Positions 1-8,357 of a DNA stretch of 32,084 bases are shown in pieces. A program made the position numbers and the translations under genes. The stretch's first letter is position 1. Every line of letters starts with the position of its first letter. The notes beneath the pieces were generated by a model. That model worked only from the letters and a program-made list of their open reading frames with translations, had not been told where the DNA came from and did no database searches. Origin of the DNA: a virus; IMG/VR virus record IMGVR_UViG_3300046466_000080, positions 1 to 32,084 of that record. One strand, written 5' to 3'.

Positions 1-99
1 TATTGTAATACCTCCTAAATCAGCTTTTGCTTTTACAACTAAATCTGGCGAAAAATAACTTGAAGGTGATGTTTCATTAATTCCTACGTTTCCTGAACT
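1..99. repeat. 99-bp exact direct repeat, copy 1 (window edge)
   Basis: Bases 1-99 are identical to 31643-31741 and the copies diverge at base 100 (g against a). Both encode the same fibre motif, INETSPSSYFSPDL and following residues. The window begins exactly where the shared sequence begins, which is what a repeat-broken assembly looks like. Confidence 0.9.
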
Positions 100-2850
100 G
101 TCTATACTCATTTTTGCATCACCAGAAGCATTAATAAAAGCTAAATTGTCATTACCATCTAAACCAATATTATATTTTTCTACATCATTTCTTTGTAATT
201 TGAACATTGGACTAACTGCTGCTCCTGCAAGTAAATTTGCAGTAAACATATCCCCACCCCCTTTAGTGAAAAACGCCCCTTGAGATATAGTAGTATATCC
301 TGCTGTTGAACCGACTTGTACACTTCCTGCAAAAGTTGAGTTTCCATCTACTATTGATAAAACGTCAGTTGCAGTACCCGCAATACGTTGTCTTAATCTT
401 AATTCGCCATCATCAGTATCGTGTCTTAATATATCAAAAGAACCATAAAAAGTAGAATCTCCATATCCAAAAGTTCTCATAACATATTCGCCATCAGAAG
501 CCCCTGTATGAGTACCTTGAATATAAGAGTAATCTGTACTTGATAAATCAATATTTCTTCCTACTGTTAAATTTCCTGCAAAAGTTGCATCTCCAGTATT
601 TGTAAATTGTAATGCAGTAGTTGTTGTAGTTTCATTTCTAATTGCAAAACCATCATTACTAACTCCAGAAGTTCCTGACATTATACTCCACGCATTACCT
701 CCACTACCTGTATTATTTATTCTTATTCTTGAATGTGATTGGTCTGCTGAATTAATTATTAAACCATAAGCTACACTTCCATCAGTTGTAACATTTAAAT
801 AGCCACTTGGCAAAGTTACATCTCCTGCAACTAAAGTATTTCCACTTGTAGCATTTACTGTAAACTTATTTGTGTTTATTGCTAAATCTCCTGTAAAGGC
901 AGTATTTCCACTTGAAGCAGCTACTGTAAATTTATCTGTATTTACTGCAAAGTTACCTGTTGAACTTAAAAAACTATTTGTTGCCAAAGAACCATCTACT
1001 GTAATTGCTGTTCCTGATTCTGAAACTATTGAATCTGATATTACACTTGTTGATGACCATTTAGTTAAGTTACCTGTTGTTCCTGTTCCGTCTACTTGTG
1101 AATGATCTAATTTAGTCCATTGATTGTTTGCACCTGCTATAACCCAGTCTCCTACAGTCCAGTTAGAAACACCATTTAATGTAGTAGTACCTCCAACACT
1201 TACAACATAATAATGACCTTGTGTTATAAAAGGACTATTGTCTATTGTATAGGCTTCTCCTGTTAACATTATGTCTGCACTTAAAGAAAGTGTTGTATCA
1301 CTATCTACGTTTGATACTAATGCAGTTTGTCCGTCTACTTGATTTACTACTTGATCTCCTACCGTTACTGTACTTGTAAAACTTGCCGAACTATCTACTA
1401 ATTTATTTGCTGTTGTTGAAGTTGTTGTTCCGTTTGCAGCTTCTCCACCCCCAGAACTTAATACTGGAGAATTAGTATCTGCATCCCAAGAACCCATAAA
1501 TCTTAAACCACCTGCTAAACCGTTTACTTGTGATTGTAGTTTACCAAATCCTTCAACTATTGTATCTGTTGCTAAAACAGAACTTGCAGAAGGAGAAGTT
1601 AATCCTGTTAATACTTTACTTGTTACTGAATTATTGTCTAACGTTACTGCACCACTTACATTACCTGTTCCGTCTACACTTGATATTGTACCTGTCGCTT
1701 GACCTGTTAAAGATAAATCTCTTGCAGTTTCCCAAGCTGTAGCTGTATCTGCGTTTCCTGTTAAATCTCCAGTTACATTTCCAGTAACATTCCCTGTCAC
1801 GTTTCCAGTAACATTCCCTGTAAGATTACCAGTTACATTTACATTTACTGTACTTGGTAAACCTATTGTTACTGCTTGACCAGAACCTGATGTTTCTATT
1901 TCATTTGTTGTTCCTAAAACACTAAATGTTTGTGAATTTAAAACTACTGCACCACTTCCTGAATCTGTTGTAAAATCTAAATCACTTGCATTGTTTAAAC
2001 CTTTTACATAAGCAGTTGTCGCTACTTTTGTTGAATCGTCACTTGATGCTTGTGTTGTTGCAGTAACACCATTAGCTAATACAGATGTTGCAGTTACATT
2101 ACCTGTTAAGTCTCCTGTAACGTTACCCGTTACGTTTCCTTGTAAGTCTCTATGTACTGTTGCAGGTAAACTTAAACTTAATCCTTGACCCGAAGCTGTA
2201 GTTGTTATTTGGTTAGTTGTTCCTGTTATTGCAAATGTTTGAGTATTTAGGTTTACATCTCCTGTTCCACTATCTCCACTAAAGTCTAAATCAGACGCAG
2301 CATCTAAAGTATCTACATAAGATGTTGTAGCTATTTTTGTTGAATTATCTCCAGCACTTTGTGTAGTTGCAGTTGAACCATTAGGTAAAACAACACCACT
2401 TGAATTTAAAGAAATAGTAAGTTTTTGATTTAATGCTACTGTTGTTATTTCGTTTGCAGTTCCTGCAATGTCTAATAATTGGCTATCTAAATCTACAGAA
2501 CCATTACCAGTATCTCCTTCAAAGTCTAAATCCTGCAATGTAACGTGACCTTGTACATAATCTATAATAGCAGCAGTTGTTGGTATAGAGGTATCGTTAT
2601 CGTTGTTTAAAACGCCATCTGCAGCATCTACAAACTTGCTAATTATAATGTTTTCGCCTGTATCTTTTAAAGAGCCAAATTCTAATATAGCAGTAACTTT
2701 AAAATCTCCTGCTGTATTCATAAATACCCCACTTGCTAATCCCGAACCGTCTGTTAGCTCTTTTAAACTTGAAGTTAAAGCGGCATTATCAATAGTTTTG
2801 ATTAAACCTGAATAAGTATCTGATATTCTTGTGTTAAATAGACTTGCCAT
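1..2850 (-). CDS. Giant tail fibre protein, N-terminal part (runs off the window)
   Basis: The minus-strand frame is open from the ATG at 2850 to base 1, exactly 950 codons with no stop, so the 3' end is missing. Residues 1-105 form a non-repetitive head that probably attaches to the virion. Three copies of an about 45-residue module follow (residues 107-155, 187-232, 290-335), each beginning DLDF and containing a D-S/T-G-x-G then T-x-N-x-I pattern, typical of marine phage fibres. Runs of the pentapeptide GNVTG lie at about 238-253 and 337-366. The last residues carry the IDSSGNVGINETSP motif that recurs in the fibre C-terminal piece at 30254-32084, so I infer both are parts of one gene. Role: host receptor binding (family knowledge). 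It follows the head adaptor gene. The start is supported by an A-rich leader and by the adaptor gene ending at 2926. Confidence 0.85.
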   Translation of the reverse strand, partial: MASLFNTRISDTYSGLIKTIDNAALTSSLKELTDGSGLASGVFMNTAGDFKVTAILEFGSLKDTGENIIISKFVDAADGVLNNDNDTSIPTTAAIIDYVQGHVTLQDLDFEGDTGNGSVDLDSQLLDIAGTANEITTVALNQKLTISLNSSGVVLPNGSTATTQSAGDNSTKIATTSYVDTLDAASDLDFSGDSGTGDVNLNTQTFAITGTTNQITTTASGQGLSLSLPATVHRDLQGNVTGNVTGDLTGNVTATSVLANGVTATTQASSDDSTKVATTAYVKGLNNASDLDFTTDSGSGAVVLNSQTFSVLGTTNEIETSGSGQAVTIGLPSTVNVNVTGNLTGNVTGNVTGNVTGNVTGDLTGNADTATAWETARDLSLTGQATGTISSVDGTGNVSGAVTLDNNSVTSKVLTGLTSPSASSVLATDTIVEGFGKLQSQVNGLAGGLRFMGSWDADTNSPVLSSGGGEAANGTTTSTTANKLVDSSASFTSTVTVGDQVVNQVDGQTALVSNVDSDTTLSLSADIMLTGEAYTIDNSPFITQGHYYVVSVGGTTTLNGVSNWTVGDWVIAGANNQWTKLDHSQVDGTGTTGNLTKWSSTSVISDSIVSESGTAITVDGSLATNSFLSSTGNFAVNTDKFTVAASSGNTAFTGDLAINTNKFTVNATSGNTLVAGDVTLPSGYLNVTTDGSVAYGLIINSADQSHSRIRINNTGSGGNAWSIMSGTSGVSNDGFAIRNETTTTTALQFTNTGDATFAGNLTVGRNIDLSSTDYSYIQGTHTGASDGEYVMRTFGYGDSTFYGSFDILRHDTDDGELRLRQRIAGTATDVLSIVDGNSTFAGSVQVGSTAGYTTISQGAFFTKGGGDMFTANLLAGAAVSPMFKLQRNDVEKYNIGLDGNDNLAFINASGDAKMSIDSSGNVGINETSPSSYFSPDLVVKAKADLGGITI
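1753..1842 (-). repeat. Tandem GNVTG-coding 15-base repeats in fibre gene
   Basis: About six imperfect 15-base units encode GNLTG, GNVTG and GDLTG pentapeptides in a row. A shorter run lies near 2090-2140. Silent changes between units suggest selection on the peptide rather than recent slippage. Such short glycine-rich repeats are common in the triple-helical shafts of phage fibres. Confidence 0.8.
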
Positions 2851-2929
2851 ATTTTTTATTTTTTATTTCTTGTTTCTTTAAAAACGTTTTCAGTTTTTCT
2901 ATATTTTTTTGTTTTGGTTTATATCTCAT
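2834..2929 (-). CDS. Tiny basic peptide, 31 aa (doubtful)
   Basis: An ATG at 2929 overlaps the stop of the adaptor gene (ATGA junction) and opens a 31-codon frame ending inside the first codons of the fibre gene. The predicted peptide has about one third lysine. It fits the coupled tiny-gene pattern of this genome, but the stretch is simply A-rich and could be open by chance, serving only as the fibre leader. Confidence 0.3.
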   Translation of the reverse strand: MRYKPKQKNIEKLKTFLKKQEIKNKKYGKSI

Positions 2930-3438
2930 AATACCCAGCCATTAAATAATGCATCATAGTCAGGATAAATGTCGTCATTTGTATTACTTGTGTATTCGGG
3001 ATAATCTGATTGATTAAATGACATAAAATCAATAAAACGTCTCGAATAATATTCCATAAATTCACGAGCTTTATCTACTAAATAATCTACTTCGTTCTTA
3101 CTTACTGTTTCGCTTGTTTCTGATCTATGTTTAAATACACCACCATTTTTTATAGCATAACTTGCAAATGGAATATAATATACTTGTGCTGCCCATATTA
3201 ACATTGGTTGTAAATATGTGTTTAATAATGTTTTGTATTTAGCATTAGCTACGTCATCAATTTCTCCATTAGCAATTAATGTAGATATTTTATTATATAA
3301 GTCTGTACCTGTATAGTTTTGTATATCTATTTCTTGAGCTATCTTGATAAACTGTATAAATTTATCAGTATCTACGTTGCCATCTATTATGGAATTTCTA
3401 ACTAAATCAGTTCTGTTTATGAATAATGCTGTTGCCAT
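2926..3438 (-). CDS. Head-tail adaptor-like protein, 170 aa
   Basis: A 170-residue protein starting MATALFINRTDLVRNSIIDG, mostly alpha-helical by eye, with aromatic-rich segments (LQPMLIWAAQVYYIPFASYAI) around residues 76-96. It resembles small head-completion proteins of Bacteroidota phages (the DUF6712-like family, from memory). Such proteins form a ring under the portal in the neck. It starts directly at the portal stop (shared base 3438), so it is translated with the portal, and it is followed by the fibre gene. Neck function is inferred from size, fold type and position beside the portal. Confidence 0.6.
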   Translation of the reverse strand: MATALFINRTDLVRNSIIDGNVDTDKFIQFIKIAQEIDIQNYTGTDLYNKISTLIANGEIDDVANAKYKTLLNTYLQPMLIWAAQVYYIPFASYAIKNGGVFKHRSETSETVSKNEVDYLVDKAREFMEYYSRRFIDFMSFNQSDYPEYTSNTNDDIYPDYDALFNGWVL

Positions 3439-5549
3439 TAGTAAGTATATTTTAATGAGCCGTGATTAGGTAAATCAAATGTTGCTTTTTTAGCTTCTTT
3501 ACTTCCCCACGGATTACGTTTATATGTAGAAGGTATATCTCCAGTTCTTCTATAATTTTTTAGGTTTTCGCTTACATCTGCACCTTTTTTTCTACGATAC
3601 AAAATTTGTTTGAAAGCGTGTCTACAATAACACCCTCCTTTGTACTTAAATAAATCATAAGTTTTTTTCCCTTTAGGAGCAAAATCCCCATTTACTCCAG
3701 CTCTACTTGCTTTATCAATATCTTCTATTGTATATACAACACCACTTTTAGATAATTGCATCATTTTTTCACAAAACTTTCTTGTTTTATATGTGCTTTT
3801 TCTTTTACCGTCTGCATCTTTTTGTATAGACTTTGCACTTGATTTTTTATAGTATTGATATCTTATTTTATAATTTTTAGAATCTAAATCACTATATGAA
3901 CTCCCCTTTTTTTTAGATTTTATCTCATCTGCTAAACCAACTAATTTTTTTATTTTTCCTAAAGTTGTTTCTTTATTTACTATACTTGCATTAACCCATT
4001 CATCATTTGAAACATTTTCTTCATCAACATCTCTGACGTCAGTGATAGCCCACTCATCATTTATTACTTCGCCCTTTAAATGTTCTAAAATAACTTCGCC
4101 TTGTTCGTCTGACATTTTAATAGGAATACAATTAGGCACTAATCTACCGTTCTTAACTTTCATTCCGTATTGTTCATATCCTGCTTGACAAGGTTTTTTT
4201 AAATCTATTTCATCGTGTGATTCACAAGGCATATACCATACCTTATCTCCTTCTTTGTGTTCGTGATGACCAGAACATCCCATTTTTTCAGCTTGTCTTT
4301 CTGCTTCTTCTTTAGTTTCGTAAACCTCTAATCCGTCTATTTCTTTAAGATCAGTAGACATTTTAATTCCAGTTTCTTCTTCTATTTCTTCATCTGTTTG
4401 TACGCTTCTGTCAACATCAGTAAATTCTAATGGCTGTAACGTGATAAAGTAGAGGTTTAAGGCGATATTATTGTAAGCAAGTATATTATCAAAGCAGTCT
4501 ATTAAAAGTTCCTGAAACGGTCTTATAACCGTGTTATCCATTAGCAAAGATGCAGTCTTTATTTCATCTGCATTGTTTCCAAGACCTGTATTGTCTTTTA
4601 TACCTAAAAGCATAGGACTTACTACTCTATGAGCTACTAATACTTTACTTTGTGATTCGTCACTTAAGAATTGGTATTGATTGTGAGCATCTGATAATTG
4701 AACAGGTGTTATTTCTGCTTGCGCTTCTTTATTGTCGTTAAATGATAATATAAATTTACCTGCATTACTTGTTCCACTAAATTTTTGTGCAATACGTTGC
4801 TCTATTAGTTCTCTTTCTTGTGGATTGGGTGTTCCATTATTGAAATTTATAAGCATTGAAGGACTTAAACCATTCATTATATTGTTTAAATGATAGTTAC
4901 TGATCTCCTCCTCAAGCTCTGCATATTGTATTCCACCTTGATAATCTACTGGTGCATAGTAGTAAAAGCCTGATTTATAAGGTTTTACATAATATATTTC
5001 TATGTTTTCTTTTGACATTCCATAAGCTGGTATTCTTAATGGCTTATCACTTGGTTTTAATTTCGACCAATCTTTAAAATAATAGTATGCTGGTATATCT
5101 CCATCTTCATTACATTTTTCTGCTCTTAATGTTTCAATAGGCATATGTTCTATTTGAGCAATTTTAGTTCTGTCTTTAGAATAAATTATTTGCATTGCAC
5201 ATTGACCCATTAGTTTTAGATCATAACATAGTTTTCTTACAATATCCTTTTTAAATAATGTAATCATTTCTGCATACTGTTGTGGTTTTCTGTTAGAGTC
5301 AGTAGCTCCTAAACCTTTACCGTAAATTTGTTGACTTATACCATTAATACAGGCATTGTTTGTTGGACTTCCATTGTATCTGTCTATTAAAAATTGAAAG
5401 TAATTGTTATCTTCCCCGTAACCTACCCATTCTTGGTTTGGAACTTCTGTCACTTCTGGACTTGTATAGGTACTTAAATTAACAAAACTAATTTCGGATT
5501 TAGATTCTTTAACAAATTGACCTAAACTATTTCTTTTTCTATTTTTCAT
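3438..5549 (-). CDS. Portal protein with C-terminal extension, 703 aa
   Basis: The portal is the dodecameric ring at the capsid vertex through which DNA is packaged and ejected. Residues about 40-400 match the portal pattern: GYGEDNNYFQFLIDRYNGSPTNN-type N-terminus, an ISQQIYGKGL segment, then a helical stem region with VAHRVVSPMLLGIKDN and LGNNADEI around 305-330, typical of portals of Bacteroidota phages. Two extra C-terminal segments follow: a Cys/His segment with GCSGHHEH near residue 425, and a basic segment about 555-703 with SGVVYTIEDID, GVNGDFAPKG and YKGGCYCRHAF. I recall similar tails fused to portal or protease proteins in flavobacterial phages; their role is unknown to me. The 703-residue length exceeds the usual 400-550. 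The ATG overlaps the stop of the preceding gene. Confidence 0.85.
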   Translation of the reverse strand: MKNRKRNSLGQFVKESKSEISFVNLSTYTSPEVTEVPNQEWVGYGEDNNYFQFLIDRYNGSPTNNACINGISQQIYGKGLGATDSNRKPQQYAEMITLFKKDIVRKLCYDLKLMGQCAMQIIYSKDRTKIAQIEHMPIETLRAEKCNEDGDIPAYYYFKDWSKLKPSDKPLRIPAYGMSKENIEIYYVKPYKSGFYYYAPVDYQGGIQYAELEEEISNYHLNNIMNGLSPSMLINFNNGTPNPQERELIEQRIAQKFSGTSNAGKFILSFNDNKEAQAEITPVQLSDAHNQYQFLSDESQSKVLVAHRVVSPMLLGIKDNTGLGNNADEIKTASLLMDNTVIRPFQELLIDCFDNILAYNNIALNLYFITLQPLEFTDVDRSVQTDEEIEEETGIKMSTDLKEIDGLEVYETKEEAERQAEKMGCSGHHEHKEGDKVWYMPCESHDEIDLKKPCQAGYEQYGMKVKNGRLVPNCIPIKMSDEQGEVILEHLKGEVINDEWAITDVRDVDEENVSNDEWVNASIVNKETTLGKIKKLVGLADEIKSKKKGSSYSDLDSKNYKIRYQYYKKSSAKSIQKDADGKRKSTYKTRKFCEKMMQLSKSGVVYTIEDIDKASRAGVNGDFAPKGKKTYDLFKYKGGCYCRHAFKQILYRRKKGADVSENLKNYRRTGDIPSTYKRNPWGSKEAKKATFDLPNHGSLKYTY

Positions 5550-5974
5550 ATTACAATGTAATCATTATTATAAGAATTGTCTGTTATGTATTGACCTTGA
5601 TTGATGTTATAGTATAAATTATCCATTTGATCTATTTCTTGGTCTGTACAGAAAATCTTGTCTTTAAATATATCTACAATGTTTGTTGTATCTACATTCC
5701 AAAATTCATTATAAACTTCCCATAAAAAATAATTAGTATTCCAAAAATTTGGGTCTGTATATAATTCTAAATCGTAAAAATGACCTTCAACTAAAACAGG
5801 ACTAAATGCTTGACTAAACGTTAAATAATTACCAGTTGTTGTGGCATTACTTACCTGATATGTTTGTATGTTGTTTGTACTATCGTCTCTTATTGATAAA
5901 GTAAACTCATCCCCATATACTCTTGGGATAACTTCAAAGTTTTGAGCCGAAGTTGTGGTCTTTAATACAATCAT
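5546..5974 (-). CDS. Structural-region protein of unknown function, 142 aa
   Basis: A 142-residue acidic, aromatic-rich protein with no motif that I recognise firmly. The first half looks like beta strands (FEVIPRVYGDEFTLSIRDD, then a YLTFSQAF segment), and the second half contains a DKIFCTDQEIDQMDNLYY segment. Genes like this sit beside the portal in flavobacterial phages as far as I recall. It is preceded by its own strong terminator and a copy of the late-type promoter motif ending only four bases before the ATG at 5974, so it opens the portal-adaptor-fibre transcription unit. A minor virion or connector protein is the likeliest role; this is inference from context. Confidence 0.6.
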   Translation of the reverse strand: MIVLKTTTSAQNFEVIPRVYGDEFTLSIRDDSTNNIQTYQVSNATTTGNYLTFSQAFSPVLVEGHFYDLELYTDPNFWNTNYFLWEVYNEFWNVDTTNIVDIFKDKIFCTDQEIDQMDNLYYNINQGQYITDNSYNNDYIVI

Positions 5975-5978
5975 TTTA

Positions 5979-6008
5979 TATATAACGTAATAAATAAGTT
6001 ATTTTGTG
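5979..6008 (-). promoter_or_regulatory. Late-type promoter motif upstream of the portal operon
   Basis: On the minus strand the site reads CACAAAA, 14 bases, then CGTTATATA, ending four bases before the ATG at 5974. The AAAA-N14-CGTT layout is the same at the four other copies (8325, 9438, 16482, 19014). It lies directly after a terminator, where a new promoter is needed. Promoter function is inferred. Confidence 0.6.
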
Positions 6009-6021
6009 AAAATGTTAAAGC

Positions 6022-6049
6022 AAAAAAAAAGCACCCCGAAGGATGCTCT
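6022..6049 (-). terminator. Rho-independent terminator with UUCG loop
   Basis: Read on the minus strand, AGCATCC, a TTCG loop and GGGTGCT form a 7-bp stem (one GU pair), followed by nine T. It lies just after the stop of the tube-like gene (6070) and before the promoter of the next unit. Confidence 0.88.
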
Positions 6050-6069
6050 TAATTTAATATCAATAAATA

Positions 6070-6597
6070 TTAGTTAGGTTCAATTTGTGTTGCGTCTGCA
6101 ACAATTAATCCTGAATCTAAAAAGTAAGGAGCTAATTCTTCTTGACCTTCCATTACTAAAGTAAATCCTGATAAATCTCCTGCTGCAGCTCCAGAAACTA
6201 CTGTTCCTGAAACAAACTCCATTCCGTTTTCAAGTCCACATAAGAATTGATTTCCGTAATAATCTTCAACAACAACATATGGTCTTGCAACTGCAATCTG
6301 TTGTAATTCTGCTTGAGTTTTAGCATCAAGGAATGTTAGTGTTAAATTTAATGTTTGTGTATAAAAAGTAGTTCCATTTTCTCTTGAACTTGTTACAGTA
6401 GTTTCAAGTGAAGAATTACCCTTTACATCAAATTGATACCAGTCAGGTTGTGTTCCTGCGATAGTTGTTACTTGTTTTGTAGTAGAATCTACAGTTACAC
6501 CAGTAATACCTCCGAAGTCTCCAAACCAAACTGTTTTTATGCCACCGAAGGCACTTTTACAAGGTAACTTTCTCCCTGTGTTTAATGTACAAGCCAT
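6070..6597 (-). CDS. Major tail tube-like structural protein, 175 aa
   Basis: A 175-residue protein beginning MACTLNTGRKLPCKSAFGGI, then beta-rich sequence with SLETTVTSSRENGTTFYTQT and LNLTLTFLDAKTQAELQQIA around residues 60-105 and a hydrophobic sandwich-like C-terminal half. This layout matches proteins I recall as structural or tail tube subunits in Bacteroidota phages; the size suits a tail tube monomer. It sits alone between two terminators, just after the major capsid gene, as expected for an abundant virion protein whose level is set separately. No other tube candidate of suitable size is obvious in the tail block. A decoration or other capsid-associated protein is the main alternative. 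Confidence 0.55.
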   Translation of the reverse strand: MACTLNTGRKLPCKSAFGGIKTVWFGDFGGITGVTVDSTTKQVTTIAGTQPDWYQFDVKGNSSLETTVTSSRENGTTFYTQTLNLTLTFLDAKTQAELQQIAVARPYVVVEDYYGNQFLCGLENGMEFVSGTVVSGAAAGDLSGFTLVMEGQEELAPYFLDSGLIVADATQIEPN

Positions 6598-6616
6598 AGT
6601 TTATATTTTATTTTAT

Positions 6617-6652
6617 AAAAAAAGGGTAAGTAGGTTATCCCCACCTACCCCT
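6617..6652 (-). terminator. Terminator or attenuator after the capsid gene
   Basis: On the minus strand a GTAGG/CCTAC stem, extendable by GGG/CCC pairs with a small bulge, is followed by seven T. It lies between the capsid stop (6674) and the ATG at 6597. I see no strong promoter after it, so partial read-through probably expresses the tube-like gene at a lower level than capsid. Confidence 0.75.
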
Positions 6653-6673
6653 ATTTTTGGTTAATTTAATTTA

Positions 6674-7636
6674 TTAAGAATAAAGAACGATCTCGCTTCC
6701 TATTCCGTATTGTACTCCAGCAGTAAATCTCATAATAACTCTTACGTTTTTACTTCCGTCAATATCTGCCATATCAATCAATTTTACAAGATTGTAGTCA
6801 GACATTAATCCAGTTCCAAAGTAAAGGTTACTTCTTTGAGCAGCCATTGCATAATTGTTTGGTAAACCATTAGCAACAAAGATTTTCACACCGTCAATAG
6901 AAAGATTTTCTCCTCCAGCATACCAAAGTGTACCTCTGTTGTCAATACCATTTGCTCCTACAGAACCTACATTTTCAGTTCCTGCAACGTTAGTTATAGC
7001 AGCATATCCACCTAAAGCTCTTACATAGGCTTTAGCAATGTTTTGTGAAACGTAGATGTGTAAATCATCTTTACCATATAAAGTAGATGGAATTGCATCT
7101 ACAATTTTTCCTAATTCAGCAATTACGTTACCAGAATTAACAGTTGTAGCAGCAACATCAATAACATCTCCGTCAGCAGCAGCTAAAGTTGTGAATCCGT
7201 CAAATTCTCCAGCTTGTGCGCCTCCAAGATTTCCTTGCCAGATATTGTTTTCTGTTGAAGCAGATACTTGTTCTGCAACGTGAGCTATTAAGAAACTTGA
7301 AAAATCAGGAGGTAGGTTATCGAAAGCAGAATAGCCCATAGATACAGCTCCCCAGTCTGATTCAAAAGGTGTTTTACATAATTCAAGATTTACTTGAAAT
7401 TGTTCTGGCTGGATAATTCTTTCTGTAAGTGTTACAGAACCAGCAGATGTGAAGTCACAAGAATCATCTGTAATTAAACCAGAAGTAACAACTTTTTTCA
7501 TAACTTCTTTGAACTTAATGTTAGGCTTAATTTCGATAGCACCCTGACTTAATGTGTTACCACTCAAAAGAGCAGCAGCAATGTACTTACCTGCAAATTC
7601 TCCAGCATAAGTAGTAGTAATAGTTGGTTGTGGCAT
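6674..7636 (-). CDS. Major capsid protein, 320 aa
   Basis: A 320-residue protein with features of an HK97-fold shell subunit: N-terminal region with FAGKYIAAALLSGNTLSQGA, a central segment resembling an E-loop to P-domain transition (QFQVNLELCKTPFESDW at about 77-93), a long helix region with SSFLIAHVAEQVSASTENNIW, and a beta-rich C-terminus ending RFTAGVQYGIGSEIVLYS. It follows the XkdF protease and the acidic scaffold-like protein, the usual capsid context, with 12 bases between the scaffold stop and its ATG, and it is followed by a terminator. Codon choice and length suit high expression. No extended N-terminal delta domain is visible, consistent with a separate scaffold. Confidence 0.85.
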   Translation of the reverse strand: MPQPTITTTYAGEFAGKYIAAALLSGNTLSQGAIEIKPNIKFKEVMKKVVTSGLITDDSCDFTSAGSVTLTERIIQPEQFQVNLELCKTPFESDWGAVSMGYSAFDNLPPDFSSFLIAHVAEQVSASTENNIWQGNLGGAQAGEFDGFTTLAAADGDVIDVAATTVNSGNVIAELGKIVDAIPSTLYGKDDLHIYVSQNIAKAYVRALGGYAAITNVAGTENVGSVGANGIDNRGTLWYAGGENLSIDGVKIFVANGLPNNYAMAAQRSNLYFGTGLMSDYNLVKLIDMADIDGSKNVRVIMRFTAGVQYGIGSEIVLYS

Positions 7637-7648
7637 AATTATTTATTT

Positions 7649-8317
7649 TTATTTATTTAATTGATTTAATATATAGTCCATTGTAGAAGGCTTTCTATTT
7701 GGCGAAATTCTAAAATGTTCTTTTTTTGCGTTTCCTGATTCAGGATTATGTTTAATTGGTGCAGCAGCAGGTTGTGATAATTCTTCCTTTAATTGCTCGT
7801 TTACTTCTTCGTTAAATTCTTCTTTAACTGTTCTGGATTTAGGTTGTCTTGAAACTTCTTCTTCCATTTCAACTTCTTCTTCCATATTTTTTTCTCCGAC
7901 TTTAGATTTAAGATCAGCAATAGCATCTTCAAGATTTTTAATTCTTTTTTCCATTCCTGCCCAGTCATCTACTGCAGCTTCTTCTCCGTCATCTACAAGT
8001 TCTTCTTCTTTGTCTTTGTACTCTAAATCTTCGGTTTCATCTTTAGATTCTTCTTCCTTTTGTGGAACTTCGTCAGATACTTCTCTAACGTCATCAATAA
8101 TTCCTTCTTCTGCAACAACTACAAGTCTGCCATCTTCAAGTAGGTATTCTCCTACTGGCATAGCAACTTTTTCGTCATCTGTAAGAATAAATATCTCTTT
8201 ACCTTTTTCAAACGACTCTGCTTCTACACGAGTACCGTTCTCAAGTTTTTGTTCTTCAAGTTTAACTTCTATATTTAGAAGCGTCTTGATTTGGTTTAAC
8301 ATTTCAGTTGATTTCAT
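7649..8317 (-). CDS. Acidic scaffold-like capsid assembly protein, 222 aa
   Basis: A 222-residue protein with a small beta domain at residues about 14-75 (KLENGTRVEAESFEKGKEIF, then PVGEYLLEDGRLVVV), a strongly acidic middle (about 80-150) containing a predicted coiled coil (EKRIKNLEDAIADLKSKV), and a basic C-terminus ending in RKPSTMDYILNQLNK. Scaffolding proteins typically combine acidic coiled coils with a basic capsid-binding tail, and this gene lies between protease and capsid genes, where scaffolds usually are. The role is therefore inferred with fair confidence. A promoter motif ends seven bases upstream of its ATG, so scaffold and capsid are probably expressed as a unit. Confidence 0.65.
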   Translation of the reverse strand: MKSTEMLNQIKTLLNIEVKLEEQKLENGTRVEAESFEKGKEIFILTDDEKVAMPVGEYLLEDGRLVVVAEEGIIDDVREVSDEVPQKEEESKDETEDLEYKDKEEELVDDGEEAAVDDWAGMEKRIKNLEDAIADLKSKVGEKNMEEEVEMEEEVSRQPKSRTVKEEFNEEVNEQLKEELSQPAAAPIKHNPESGNAKKEHFRISPNRKPSTMDYILNQLNK

Positions 8318-8324
8318 AATTATA

Positions 8325-8354
8325 TATATAACGTGGTTAATTAATTTTTTTGCA
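8325..8354 (-). promoter_or_regulatory. Late-type promoter motif upstream of scaffold and capsid genes
   Basis: The minus strand carries TGCAAAA, 14 bases, then CGTTATATA, ending seven bases before the ATG at 8317. The -35-like and -10-like parts and their spacing are identical to the copy at 9438-9467. Confidence 0.65.
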
Positions 8355-8357
8355 TTT

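Noticed and set aside
1-99. Terminal redundancy of a complete linear genome
   Set aside because: The matching copy at 31643 is followed by 343 bases that do not match bases 100 onward, so the ends do not overlap.
872-1105. Plus-strand open frames, for example here and at 10634-11245
   Set aside because: They lie opposite large, clearly coding minus-strand genes and show only the antisense pattern of their codons.
1753-1842. Short regular repeats as a possible CRISPR array
   Set aside because: Units are 15 bases with no spacers, in frame in the fibre gene, and encode GNVTG peptides.
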